Assembly: GCF_000230975.2 (NCBI RefSeq)
Contig: NC_021172.1
Coordinates: 3,720,001-3,784,000, forward strand
Length of the DNA stretch: 64,000 nucleotides
Direction: 5' to 3'
From: Hyphomicrobium denitrificans 1NES1
GTDB lineage: Bacteria; Pseudomonadota; Alphaproteobacteria; Rhizobiales; Hyphomicrobiaceae
Shown: one piece after another, positions 47,951 to 56,730 of the stretch
How the letters are laid out: each line of letters starts with the position of its first letter
How positions within the stretch are numbered: position 1 is the first letter of the stretch
The notes under the pieces: model-generated
What the model saw: the letters and a program-made list of their open reading frames with translations, nothing else
The model's database searches: none
What the model was told of the DNA's origin: nothing
Program-made: the position numbers and the translations under genes

Positions 47951-49135
47951 TCAGGCGGGCCAGCGCGCGAACCCTGCGAAAGATATCCGCGCAACCGTTC
48001 CCTTTTCAGGGGCGCTCTCGATTTCGAATTCGGCACTCATTTCGCTGACCAAACGACGGACGAGCGGAAGTCCGATTCCGCTGCCGCTGAGCCAAGGCTG
48101 TCTTGTTCCGCCCTGCTCTGGACTGCTTGTCGTGACCGCGCTGCCGCCGCTTATTCCGCATCCGGTATCGCGAACCGCCAGAAATACGCGACCGTCGGCG
48201 AGATAACCCGTTTCGACGTCAACGTCGCCTCCGGGCGGCGTGAACTTAATGGAGTTGGTCAGAAGGTTGAGAAGGATCTGGCGCAACGACGTCGGATTGG
48301 CGATGACGTGCGGCCGGCTTTTTTCTGCCTTGAGCGTCAGAGTGAGATTCCGCGACTGTGCGAGGGCTTGTACGCTGGAGACAGTACGCTCCACGACTGC
48401 ATTGAGGTCGAGTGCGATCAGGCGCGGCAGTGTGGCTCCGGACTTGACGCTTTCTGAGAGAAGCGACGCAATGACGTCGAGCGCGTGTGTCGCGTTTTCG
48501 TGAATGTCGGCGGCATAATTCAAATAGCGCGGGTTGCCCATCACGCCCAACCGTTCGTCGCGCATGATCTCGGCTGCGGCTGCAATCGCCGTCAGCGGCG
48601 TTTTAAGTTCATGCGCGAGCTTTGCGAGATGATCGGGATCGAGAATGGACGTTGGCGCCAGCCGGAGATCGGGGGTTGCCGCCGGAGCCGCAGTCTGGAG
48701 ACGCGCTCCGCCGATCCGCGGTCGATCTTCTTGTGCGTCGACAAGGGCTGCTTCGGAGCAGGTCTCGTCGATGACATGCAGGACAAAAACTCCCGACCGG
48801 TCGTTTGCCTGCTGACTGACGGTGCATTGAAGCGCCTTCAGCCGGCCGTTGCTCCAGAACGTCAACCTTTCGATGGATTTGCCATTGGCGGTCCCAAGGG
48901 TCGCGATCTCGCGCAAGCGAGCGAGCGCCGGGGTTGATGCATCGAGAGCGATCGGAAATGCCGCATAGGCGAATAGACCCATAGCGCGCGAGCCAGCGGT
49001 ATTGGCAGCCACGATTTCGGCGCGTTCGGGATCGACAACGATGACGCCGGGATCGTTTCCGAGGTCGAGCGCCGGACCGCTGTCATGCGTGTGCTGGAGC
49101 GCGGGCGTAAGTGCAGCCGTCATCGCGGAATTCAT
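47951..49135 (-). CDS. cytosolic sensor histidine kinase
   Basis: A 394-residue kinase without membrane segments. The N-terminal ~130 residues look PAS-like (VIVVDPERAEIVAANTAGSR). The HisKA domain has the H box LAHELKTPLTAI with His175; HATPase motifs are the N box QILLNLLTNSIKFTPPGG, G1 VRDTGCGIS and G2 GSGIGLPLVRRL. The dimerisation region resembles DivJ/PleC/PdhS-type kinases. No response regulator gene is in the window. ATG 49135 is preferred; 49123 is an alternative. It is divergent from mprF-acvB. Confidence 0.9.
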   Translation of the reverse strand: MNSAMTAALTPALQHTHDSGPALDLGNDPGVIVVDPERAEIVAANTAGSRAMGLFAYAAFPIALDASTPALARLREIATLGTANGKSIERLTFWSNGRLKALQCTVSQQANDRSGVFVLHVIDETCSEAALVDAQEDRPRIGGARLQTAAPAATPDLRLAPTSILDPDHLAKLAHELKTPLTAIAAAAEIMRDERLGVMGNPRYLNYAADIHENATHALDVIASLLSESVKSGATLPRLIALDLNAVVERTVSSVQALAQSRNLTLTLKAEKSRPHVIANPTSLRQILLNLLTNSIKFTPPGGDVDVETGYLADGRVFLAVRDTGCGISGGSAVTTSSPEQGGTRQPWLSGSGIGLPLVRRLVSEMSAEFEIESAPEKGTVARISFAGFARWPA

Positions 49136-49345
49136 CAAATCCCAAGAGCTACTCAGGCACTCCTGTCGAATGCATCTACGCGATTTGCCGACCGGCATTA
49201 TATGGAAATCGCTTATTTTCCACCGTTGTCCCATGGGTGCGGATTGTTTTGCACGGCTTGCAGCGTCGGGGGCTCGATCCCGACCAGTGTTGGCAGCGCA
49301 AGACGGCAATCAAAGTGCAACTTTGCCTCACACGATACTCAAACC

Positions 49346-49364
49346 AAATGCGGTATCCGCATTT
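49346..49364. promoter_or_regulatory. perfect inverted repeat upstream of mprF, candidate operator
   Basis: AAATGCGG (49346-49353) and CCGCATTT (49357-49364) are exact inverted copies separated by TAT, in the 285-to-350-base divergent region between the histidine kinase and mprF genes. The symmetry suits a dimeric regulator; as RNA it would be a short hairpin. Confidence 0.45.
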
Positions 49365-49486
49365 CAGACGCTTTCGGCGAAATCGGGAATTTTACTAACT
49401 GACGCGGCTGCTTTTTCGCATTGAGAGTAGTAGTAGGGCGGGCTTTGCCGCGACGAGCGTCCGGCACGCTGGTTTTGGAGCTAAAG

Positions 49487-52117
49487 TTGCGGACGGCGCG
49501 TCAAAAGCGTTGCGAAGACAAAGTCGGCGTCAATCGCGGAGTCTTGGGACGCATCGACTGGTCTGTCGTCGGAGCGATCGTCGCGCTAGCGGCATTCTCG
49601 TATGCGGTGACCGTTCTCTACAAGAATCTCGAAAACATCTCGTGGGACCAAGTTCGTCAGACCATCGTCACGTTTCCTGCGTCGCGACTCGCTCTCGCAG
49701 GACTTGCAACCGCCATCTCGTATCTTGCTCTGGTCGGATATGACGTCATCGCGCTACGGCTGGTCGGCGCCGATCGCGTTCCGCTTCGAACCACCGCCAT
49801 CACCTCGTTCATCAGTCATGCCGTGACGTTCACGCTCGGCTTCGGCGTTCTGACCGGTGGTGCGGTCCGGATGCGTCTTTATCGCCCGTGGCGGGTGTCG
49901 ACCGACCAAGTTCTGGCTGTCGTGCTGCTTTGCGCGTTGAGCTTCTGGGCGGGGCTTGCGGCTATCGCTGGCATCTGTCTGACACTCAATCCGGAGCTCG
50001 TCGCCGCTCTGGTCGGTCTCGATGCGGTGACCTGCCGAATTCTGGGCCTCGTCATTCTGGCAGCGCTGGCGCTGTGGCTAGTCATCGCTGCTCGCAAGCG
50101 GACGGCGATCGCAATCCGGGACTGGCAGTTGCCACTGCCGGGAGCGGGAACTTCGCTTGCGGCGATTTTGGTGGGCATGGCGGACGTCGCCGCTGCTGCC
50201 GCCGCGCTATGGGTGCTGCTACCGAACGATCTCGCCGTCACGTTGCCGGGATTCCTGGTCGTCTTTTCACTCGCGACCGTAGTTGGCGTGATCAGCCATG
50301 TCCCCGGCGGATTCGGTGTGTTCGACGCAATCGTTCTGCTCGGTACCGCCAAGGGCGCGCCGTCGCCCGAACTCGTCAGCTCGCTCTTACTTTTCCGGCT
50401 CGTTTATTATTTCGTGCCGGTTTCCATCGCGGCGATGATGCTCGTCGTCTATGAAGTGCGAGCGAGGTCGCGGGTTGCGCACGAAGACAGCAACCCGACC
50501 GCGGCGCTGTTCGATCCGATCATTCCACCGCTTGCGGCGATAGCAACCTTTTTTGGCGGGTTGGTGCTCCTCATCTCGGGAACGCTGCCGGCGGAGCGCA
50601 TGTCCGTCGTGCGCAATTTCATCCCGCTGCCGTTCGTCGAAGCCTCGCATTTCATCGCCAGTCTTGTTGGGACCATCCTTCTCGTCGTTGCGAACGGTCT
50701 TGCACATCGCCTTCGGTCGGCTTGGCAGCTGGCGCTTCTGTTGCTCGGCGGGGGAGTTGTCTTTTCGGTGACGAAGGGGCTCGACTTCGGCGAAGCGCTC
50801 ATCTGTCTCGCCGCGGCCGGGTTGCTCTTCGTCGGCAGAAAGGAATTCTATCGCCAGGGCGGCGTGTTCTCGGGCCGTCCGTCGGCATCTGCGTTATTAG
50901 CCGTCGCCGTTGCCGTCGGCGCTTCGGCATTCATCGGTCTCGCGATCTACCGAGGCGTTCCCTACGACAACTCTCTGTGGTGGGAGTTCGCGTATCATCA
51001 GGATGCGTCGCGGTTTTTGCGCGCAACCCTCGGCGCAGCGACGATCGCCATCGTCATCGCCGCCTATCAGCTCATGCATAGGGTTACGCCGAAACGGCAC
51101 AGCATTTCGCCGAGCCAGGTTCTCGAGGTCGAGGCGATCGTCCGTGCCTCGAAGCAGATCACGTCGGAGCTTGCCCTTATCGGCGACAAGCAGTTCCTGT
51201 TTTCCCAAAGCGGCGACGGCTTCGTAATGTACGGCGTGCGTGGCTCGACATGGGTTGCTATGGGCGATCCGATTGCGGTCAGAAGCGCCGATCTCATCGA
51301 TCTCGTATGGCGGTTCAAGGAGAACGCCGACGAGCACAGGGGCGTGCCGGTGTTCTATCAGGTCGCAGCCGACCACCTGCCGGTTTATCTCGACGCTGGG
51401 TTCTCGCTGATCAAGCTCGGGGAAGATGCGTGGGTTGATCTCGAAGCGTTTACGCTTGATGGCAAAGTTGGCCGGAGACTTAGACAAACGAAGTCGCGGG
51501 TCGAGCGAAGCGGTGTCTCGTTTGAAGTCATCAAGGCGGCCGACGTTTCGAACTTCTTTTGGGCCTTGAAGCGTGTTTCGGATGCCTGGCTTGCGGTGCA
51601 CGGTCGGCGCGAGAAGGGCTTTTCGCTCGGCTTCTGGAACGAAGATTATCTGCGTCGGCACGATATTGCGGTCGTTCGGCACGAAGGACGAATCGTTGCC
51701 TTTGCGAACATCTTGAGGAAACCCGCCGCAGCGACGGCGTCGCTCGATCTGATGCGGCACGTGCCGGACGCACCGGAAAGCGTCATGGACTATCTGGTCG
51801 TGATGCTGCTCGAACAGGCCAAGACAGAGGGCTACAAATGGTTCAATCTCGGAATGGCTCCGTTGTCCGGTCTGCCTGAGCATCGGCTTGCGTCACGCTG
51901 GGCGAGATTCGCCGGGCTGTTCTTCCGCTACGGCGACCGGCTCTACAACTTCGAGGGTGTGCGCATCTTCAAGAGCAAGTTCAAACCCGAGTGGCGGCCG
52001 AAGTATCTCGCCTACGAGCAAAGCCTGCGCTTGCCACAAACTCTGCTCGACATCGCTGGGCTCATCAGCTCAAGCCCGCAACGCGTCATGGCGGGACGTC
52101 AACAGCATGAGGCTTAG
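49487..52117 (+). CDS. mprF: phosphatidylglycerol lysyltransferase MprF (LpiA-type)
   Basis: Integral membrane enzyme that transfers lysine from Lys-tRNA to phosphatidylglycerol and may flip the product, lowering surface charge and raising resistance to acid and cationic peptides. The N-terminal ~550 residues hold about 14 membrane segments (UPF0104-type flippase region, GVISHVPGGFGVFDAIVLLG); the C-terminal DUF2156 synthase domain begins near 570 (FLFSQSGDGFVMYGVRGSTW; GFSLGFWNEDYLRRHDIAVV). The frame is open from TTG 49421. TTG 49487 has GGAG 6 bases upstream and is preferred, giving 876 residues. It overlaps acvB by 11 bases. Confidence 0.92.
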   Translation: MRTARQKRCEDKVGVNRGVLGRIDWSVVGAIVALAAFSYAVTVLYKNLENISWDQVRQTIVTFPASRLALAGLATAISYLALVGYDVIALRLVGADRVPLRTTAITSFISHAVTFTLGFGVLTGGAVRMRLYRPWRVSTDQVLAVVLLCALSFWAGLAAIAGICLTLNPELVAALVGLDAVTCRILGLVILAALALWLVIAARKRTAIAIRDWQLPLPGAGTSLAAILVGMADVAAAAAALWVLLPNDLAVTLPGFLVVFSLATVVGVISHVPGGFGVFDAIVLLGTAKGAPSPELVSSLLLFRLVYYFVPVSIAAMMLVVYEVRARSRVAHEDSNPTAALFDPIIPPLAAIATFFGGLVLLISGTLPAERMSVVRNFIPLPFVEASHFIASLVGTILLVVANGLAHRLRSAWQLALLLLGGGVVFSVTKGLDFGEALICLAAAGLLFVGRKEFYRQGGVFSGRPSASALLAVAVAVGASAFIGLAIYRGVPYDNSLWWEFAYHQDASRFLRATLGAATIAIVIAAYQLMHRVTPKRHSISPSQVLEVEAIVRASKQITSELALIGDKQFLFSQSGDGFVMYGVRGSTWVAMGDPIAVRSADLIDLVWRFKENADEHRGVPVFYQVAADHLPVYLDAGFSLIKLGEDAWVDLEAFTLDGKVGRRLRQTKSRVERSGVSFEVIKAADVSNFFWALKRVSDAWLAVHGRREKGFSLGFWNEDYLRRHDIAVVRHEGRIVAFANILRKPAAATASLDLMRHVPDAPESVMDYLVVMLLEQAKTEGYKWFNLGMAPLSGLPEHRLASRWARFAGLFFRYGDRLYNFEGVRIFKSKFKPEWRPKYLAYEQSLRLPQTLLDIAGLISSSPQRVMAGRQQHEA

Positions 52118-53501
52118 GGTGGGACTGGGCGACTTCGTTGGCAGGGCAACGCTCGCCGCGAGCGCGGTTGTGCTTGCGGGGGTTCTGGCGGCCAGCGCCG
52201 CGGCGGCCGCGACGATGACCATGACGCAGCCGCGGTTTGGTACCGTCGAGCTTGTTATGCCCAAAGCGGAGGCGTCTGCGTTCGTGATCTTGTTGAGCGA
52301 CCCGAATGGTCCGGCATCTGCCAACCGGGAGATTGCAGGCGGACTCGCCGACCGGGGCGCCGCCGTTGCCGTCATCGGTGAAGCTGCCGTCCGGTCCATC
52401 CTCCAATCGCCCGACAGCGGCAAGCATTGCATCGACCTGTTCGGCGATCTCGAAGGTCTGGCACGCACGGCGGAGCGGCAGACCGGCATGCAGAGCTGGC
52501 AACAGCCTGTGCTGCTTGGCATCGGCGATGCAGGCGCCATCGCCTACCTCGGCTTGGCGCAGACACCGTCGAATACGTTTGCGGGGGCGGTGAGCTTCGG
52601 ATTTTCGCCGACGCTGGCATCGGCGCAGCCCTTTTGCGACGTAACGTCGACTGCCGGGCCGAAGCCTGGAACATTCACGTATGCGCCCGCGAAACTGGCG
52701 GGACGGTGGATCATCGTCACCACAAATCCCGACGATCAGAGCTCGCAGCCGTTCGTCGACGCCAATCCGGGGTCGAAGGCGATGGCCGGGTCGCCGCAGG
52801 ACAAGTCTTCGCGAGACGTTGCGATCAACGCCGTCTTCGAGGTTGCCGCGACAACGACTGCGGCGCTCAGCGATTTGCCGCTCGAAGAGTTGCCGGCGAC
52901 ACAGCCCAAAATTCTGGTGATTTTTTTCTCTGGTGATGGCGGCTGGCGCGACATCGACAAGCGGCTCGGCGAAATGCTGTCGAAGGACGGCGTTGCGGTG
53001 ATCGGCGTCGATGCGCTGCGCTATTTCTGGAGCAAGAAAGAGCCTCAGACGATTGCGGCCGATATCGGGCGTATCATCCGTCATTACGGGCCTGCATGGG
53101 GTGTGAAATCCTTCGCGCTCGCGGGGTATTCGTTCGGCGCGGGCATCATTCCGCTCACTTGGCCAAAACTCGATCCCGCGACGCAAAGCGAGATCAAGCT
53201 GATCGCAATGCTCGGACTGGAGCCCGTCGCGCGCCTGCAGATGTCAGTGGCAGGTTGGCTCGGGTTGAATTCATCCGCGGACATTCCGCTCGGGCCTTAC
53301 TTGGCGCAATTGCCAAAGGACCGTGTGATGTGCGTCTATAGCGTCGAGGAGCAGAAGGACAACGATACCGGATGCACGCTGCCTGAACTTGACGGTGCGA
53401 CGCGTGTGGCTCGCACCGGCGGGCATCATTTCGGGGGCGACTACCAGGAGATCGCGCAGATCATTCTCGATCGGCTGCGTGCCGTGAGCGCCGAGCGGTG
53501 A
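52107..53501 (+). CDS. acvB: AcvB/VirJ-family periplasmic lysyl-phosphatidylglycerol hydrolase
   Basis: In Agrobacterium AcvB is a periplasmic hydrolase that removes lysine from lysyl-phosphatidylglycerol and is encoded with lpiA/mprF. The 464 residues start with a signal peptide (ATLAASAVVLAGVLAASAAA) and hold an N-terminal VirJ-like region and a C-terminal alpha/beta hydrolase with ILVIFFSGDGGWRDIDKRLG, the nucleophile Ser342 in LAGYSFGAGIIP and a likely catalytic His in GGHHFGGDY. ATG 52107 lies inside the last codons of mprF, so expression is coupled. Confidence 0.93.
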   Translation: MRLRVGLGDFVGRATLAASAVVLAGVLAASAAAAATMTMTQPRFGTVELVMPKAEASAFVILLSDPNGPASANREIAGGLADRGAAVAVIGEAAVRSILQSPDSGKHCIDLFGDLEGLARTAERQTGMQSWQQPVLLGIGDAGAIAYLGLAQTPSNTFAGAVSFGFSPTLASAQPFCDVTSTAGPKPGTFTYAPAKLAGRWIIVTTNPDDQSSQPFVDANPGSKAMAGSPQDKSSRDVAINAVFEVAATTTAALSDLPLEELPATQPKILVIFFSGDGGWRDIDKRLGEMLSKDGVAVIGVDALRYFWSKKEPQTIAADIGRIIRHYGPAWGVKSFALAGYSFGAGIIPLTWPKLDPATQSEIKLIAMLGLEPVARLQMSVAGWLGLNSSADIPLGPYLAQLPKDRVMCVYSVEEQKDNDTGCTLPELDGATRVARTGGHHFGGDYQEIAQIILDRLRAVSAER

Positions 53502-53523
53502 GCAAAAGATAACTTTAGGTGAA

Positions 53524-53600
53524 TGGTACCGCCTCCCAGAGTTGAACCGGGGACCTCTAGATCCACAATCTAGCGCTCTAACCAGCTGAGCTAAGGCGGC
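53524..53600 (-). tRNA. tRNA-His (GTG anticodon)
   Basis: A full 77-base cloverleaf with encoded CCA. The anticodon stem CTAGA/TCTAG encloses TTGTGGA, anticodon GTG. The T arm is CCCGG-TTCAACT-CTGGG. Position -1 is T, not G; the acceptor pair 1-72 is G.T and the discriminator is A73. This is the alphaproteobacterial type recognised by a divergent HisRS. It faces the 3' end of acvB. Confidence 0.97.
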
Positions 53601-53732
53601 ACAGGCTTTGTTCACAAAGCAATAAATCGAGGCCGATGCCTGCCAGCCGTTTGGAAAGGTCCGGCGAACCTCGATTTCAGGGTTCAGCTATCACCACAGC
53701 TCTCCCCGAGGGTCAAGGGCCGAATGGCGCTG

Positions 53733-54392
53733 TCAGGCGGTTCGCGACGGACCACCGCGGCCGCCGAACAGGAAGGCCAATACAAGCCCCGCGACGAAGC
53801 CGCCGACGTGCGCCATATAAGCGATGCCGCCCGTGCCCGCAGTCTCGTCGGTCTGGGCGATCGAGCCGAAGCCGCTGAAAAGCTGCAGCACGATCCAAAA
53901 TCCGATCACGGCGAGGGCGGGGAGCGAGACAATCTGGCGGATGACGAGCACGTCGACGCGCGCGTGCGGGAACATCAAAATGTAAGCACCAAGCACGCCG
54001 GCTATGGCGCCGGAGGCTCCGACGTTCGGGACGCTCGAGCCGCTGTTGAAGTAATATTGCGCAAACGTCGCCGCGAGGCCGCACACGAGGTAGAACGCGA
54101 GGAAGGGGAGGCGGCCGAGTCGATCCTCGACGTTGTCTCCGAAGATGTAGAGATAAAGCATGTTGCCGAAGAGGTGCATCCAGCCGCCGTGCATGAACAT
54201 CGCCGTGAAGAGCGTCGGCATGTTGGCGGCGGGATCGTCGCTGAAGCGGCTCGGAATGAACGACCAGTCCTGGATGAATTGGTCGCCGCCGTTGAGTTCG
54301 GTAAGAAAGACAAGAACGTTGATGGCGATCAGGCCGTAGGTGACGATTGGCACATTTCGGACTGCGCTATCGTCGTCGCCGATCGGAAACAT
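53733..54392 (-). CDS. rhomboid family intramembrane serine protease
   Basis: A 219-residue six-to-seven-segment membrane protease. The catalytic serine is in NVGASGAIAG (Ser127) and the histidine in MAHVGGFVAG (His195). The HGGWMHLFGNMLYLYIFGDN block with its oxyanion Asn is also intact. Substrates are unknown. It follows ubiG by 18 bases on the same strand. Confidence 0.93.
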   Translation of the reverse strand: MFPIGDDDSAVRNVPIVTYGLIAINVLVFLTELNGGDQFIQDWSFIPSRFSDDPAANMPTLFTAMFMHGGWMHLFGNMLYLYIFGDNVEDRLGRLPFLAFYLVCGLAATFAQYYFNSGSSVPNVGASGAIAGVLGAYILMFPHARVDVLVIRQIVSLPALAVIGFWIVLQLFSGFGSIAQTDETAGTGGIAYMAHVGGFVAGLVLAFLFGGRGGPSRTA

Positions 54393-54410
54393 TTGCGCCC
54401 CTCGTTTGAC

Positions 54411-55190
54411 CTAGGCTGCCGGCGGTTTTTTAACAGACATCAGATAATTCACGTCCGTGTCGGGATTGCGAGTCCAGACGTCCCGCATCGGAGCATAGGT
54501 GATGCCTTCAAAGTGCGGTGCGGCGAGACCGGCGGCTTCAGCGTAGCGCGCCAGTTCTTCGGGGGTCACGAAACGGTCCCATTGATGGGTGCCGCGCGGC
54601 AGCCATCCCAAGACATACTCGGCGCCGACGATGGCCAATGCCCACGCCTTGAAGGTGCGGTTCAACGTCGAAAAGACGGCAAGGCCGCCGGGTCGAACGA
54701 GGGACGCGCACTCGGCGATGAATTTTTTCGGGTCGGGAACGTGCTCGACGACTTCAAGACAGGCGACTATGTCGAACGTCCGTCCTTCCGCGGCGAGGTC
54801 TTCGACGCGTACCGAGCGATAGTCGACCGAGAGGCCCTGTGCCTCGGCATGACTTTTCGCGATTGCGATATTGCGCTCGGAGGGATCGATTGCCGTTACC
54901 GTGGCGCCCATCCGGGTCAGGGGCTCGGACACGAGGCCGCCGCCGCAGCCGATGTCGAGTGCCGTCAGACCTGACAGCGGTTTCAGGGTTTTGGTATCGC
55001 GGCCGAAATGCGCAACGGCCTGGTCGCGAATAAACGACAGCCGGGGTGGTCCAATTTGGTGCAGAGGCCGGAATTTTCCGTTCGGATCCCACCATTCGGA
55101 AGCAAGGCGAGAAAAGCGCTGCACTTCCTTGGGGTCGAGGGTCGTGCTTTCGGGTGTCGGATCGTCGGGCTGGCGTTTGGCGGCGGTCAT
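54411..55190 (-). CDS. ubiG: ubiquinone biosynthesis O-methyltransferase UbiG
   Basis: SAM-dependent enzyme for both O-methylations of ubiquinone synthesis. The 259 residues show the UbiG N-terminal block EVQRFSRLASEWWDPNGKFR, the SAM motif LTALDIGCGGGLVSEPL, and CLEVVEHVPDP. ATG 55190 (MTAAKRQPDD) is chosen; the frame is open to 55562 but overlaps the lysC 5' end and lacks family similarity there. Divergent from lysC. Confidence 0.95.
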   Translation of the reverse strand: MTAAKRQPDDPTPESTTLDPKEVQRFSRLASEWWDPNGKFRPLHQIGPPRLSFIRDQAVAHFGRDTKTLKPLSGLTALDIGCGGGLVSEPLTRMGATVTAIDPSERNIAIAKSHAEAQGLSVDYRSVRVEDLAAEGRTFDIVACLEVVEHVPDPKKFIAECASLVRPGGLAVFSTLNRTFKAWALAIVGAEYVLGWLPRGTHQWDRFVTPEELARYAEAAGLAAPHFEGITYAPMRDVWTRNPDTDVNYLMSVKKPPAA

Positions 55191-55398
55191 TGCGGGCTCC
55201 GGTTTGAGGCTAGTCGCCAGCGGGTCGGGGGACTTGTCAAGCGCGGCACGATCCCGCTCATCTTTTCGTTGACTTTTCGGCAGTTGCCCGAGACCTCGCG
55301 AGCCGCTAAGAAGCCGAGGCTCAATCCAGACATTAAGGCTCAACAGGTCCTTTCTGGGCCGCCCTGAGCCTGCAGCAGGTGCAGGAAACCCGTTCAGG

Positions 55399-56661
55399 AT
55401 GGCGACGGTTGTGATGAAATTCGGCGGCACTTCGGTCGCCACCATCGAGCGCATCCAGAACGTGGCGCGACACGTCAAGCGCGAGGTCGACGCCGGCAAC
55501 AAGGTGGCCGTGGTCGTCTCGGCAATGTCGGGCGTGACGAACCAGCTTGTGGCTTGGGTCAAGGAGGTGTCTCCGCTTTACGATGCGCGCGAATATGACG
55601 CCGTCGTTGCGACCGGCGAGCAGGTGACGGCCGGACTTCTGGCGCTGGCGCTGCAGGCGATGGGCCTCAAGGCGCGTTCCTGGACTGGATGGCAGGTGCC
55701 AATCAAAACGGACTCGGCGCACGGTGCAGCGCGTATCATCGATATTCCCGGCAGCGATCTGAAAAAGCGGATCGATGCCGGAGAGGTGGCGGTGATCACC
55801 GGTTTCCAGGGCATCGAACCGAAGGCCGACCGCGTTTCGACGCTTGGCCGCGGCGGCTCGGATACGAGTGCGGTTGCGATTGCGGTCGCGCTCGAAGCCG
55901 ACGTCTGCGATATCTATACCGACGTGGATGGCGTCTACACGACCGATCCGAGGATCGTGCCGAAGGCGCGGCGCTTGGCCAAAGTCTCTTATGAAGAGAT
56001 GCTGGAGATGGCATCGCTGGGCTCGAAGGTGCTGCAGACCCGGTCGGTCGAGCTGGCCATGGTCTACAAGGTGAAAACACGTGTTCTGTCGAGCTTCATC
56101 GCGCCCGATGCGATGAAGCCCTTCAGATCCGACAATATCGAGAACATCGGAACTATCGTTTGCGACGAGGATGAGATCGTGGAACAGCAAGTCGTGAGCG
56201 GCATCGCCTACGCCAAGGACGAGGCCAAGGTAACGCTTCTGAAGGTCGACGATAAGCCGGGTGTCGCGGCGCGCATTTTCGGGCCGCTGTCGGATGCGAG
56301 CATCAACGTCGATATGATCGTTCAGAACGTAACGCCGGACGGCAAGCACACCGACATGACGTTCACCGTTCAGGCTGCAGAGTTGCCGCGCGCCCTCGAC
56401 GTTTTGAAAAAGGCCAAGGTCGACATCGGCCATTTCGATGTCAAAAGCTCGGCGGACGTCGTGAAAATCTCCGTCATCGGCGTCGGCATGCGCAGCCATG
56501 CCGGTGTTGCAGCGCAGATGTTCAAAACTCTTTCGGAAAAAGGCATCAACATACACGCCATCTCAACGTCAGAGATTAAAATCAGTGTATTGATCGATGC
56601 TGCGTATGCCGAGCTTGCCGTTCGCACCTTGCACACGGTTTACGGTCTCGATAGCGACTAG
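55399..56661 (+). CDS. lysC: aspartokinase
   Basis: Phosphorylates aspartate at the start of lysine, methionine and threonine synthesis. The 420 residues begin MATVVMKFGGTSVATIERI and contain VTGFQGIE, the TLGRGGSDTSAVAIAVAL nucleotide site and two C-terminal ACT domains (VTLLKVDDKPGVAARIFG; VVKISVIGVGMRSHAGVAAQ) that probably mediate feedback inhibition. The 208-base gap to ubiG presumably holds promoters on both strands, but I see no clear boxes. Confidence 0.96.
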   Translation: MATVVMKFGGTSVATIERIQNVARHVKREVDAGNKVAVVVSAMSGVTNQLVAWVKEVSPLYDAREYDAVVATGEQVTAGLLALALQAMGLKARSWTGWQVPIKTDSAHGAARIIDIPGSDLKKRIDAGEVAVITGFQGIEPKADRVSTLGRGGSDTSAVAIAVALEADVCDIYTDVDGVYTTDPRIVPKARRLAKVSYEEMLEMASLGSKVLQTRSVELAMVYKVKTRVLSSFIAPDAMKPFRSDNIENIGTIVCDEDEIVEQQVVSGIAYAKDEAKVTLLKVDDKPGVAARIFGPLSDASINVDMIVQNVTPDGKHTDMTFTVQAAELPRALDVLKKAKVDIGHFDVKSSADVVKISVIGVGMRSHAGVAAQMFKTLSEKGINIHAISTSEIKISVLIDAAYAELAVRTLHTVYGLDSD

Positions 56662-56730
56662 ACGCGGATTCGTTCCGGCCGCGCCTTTCTTACCTACTGA
56701 TGGACCGTCCAGACGGGCGGGACGACTAGC

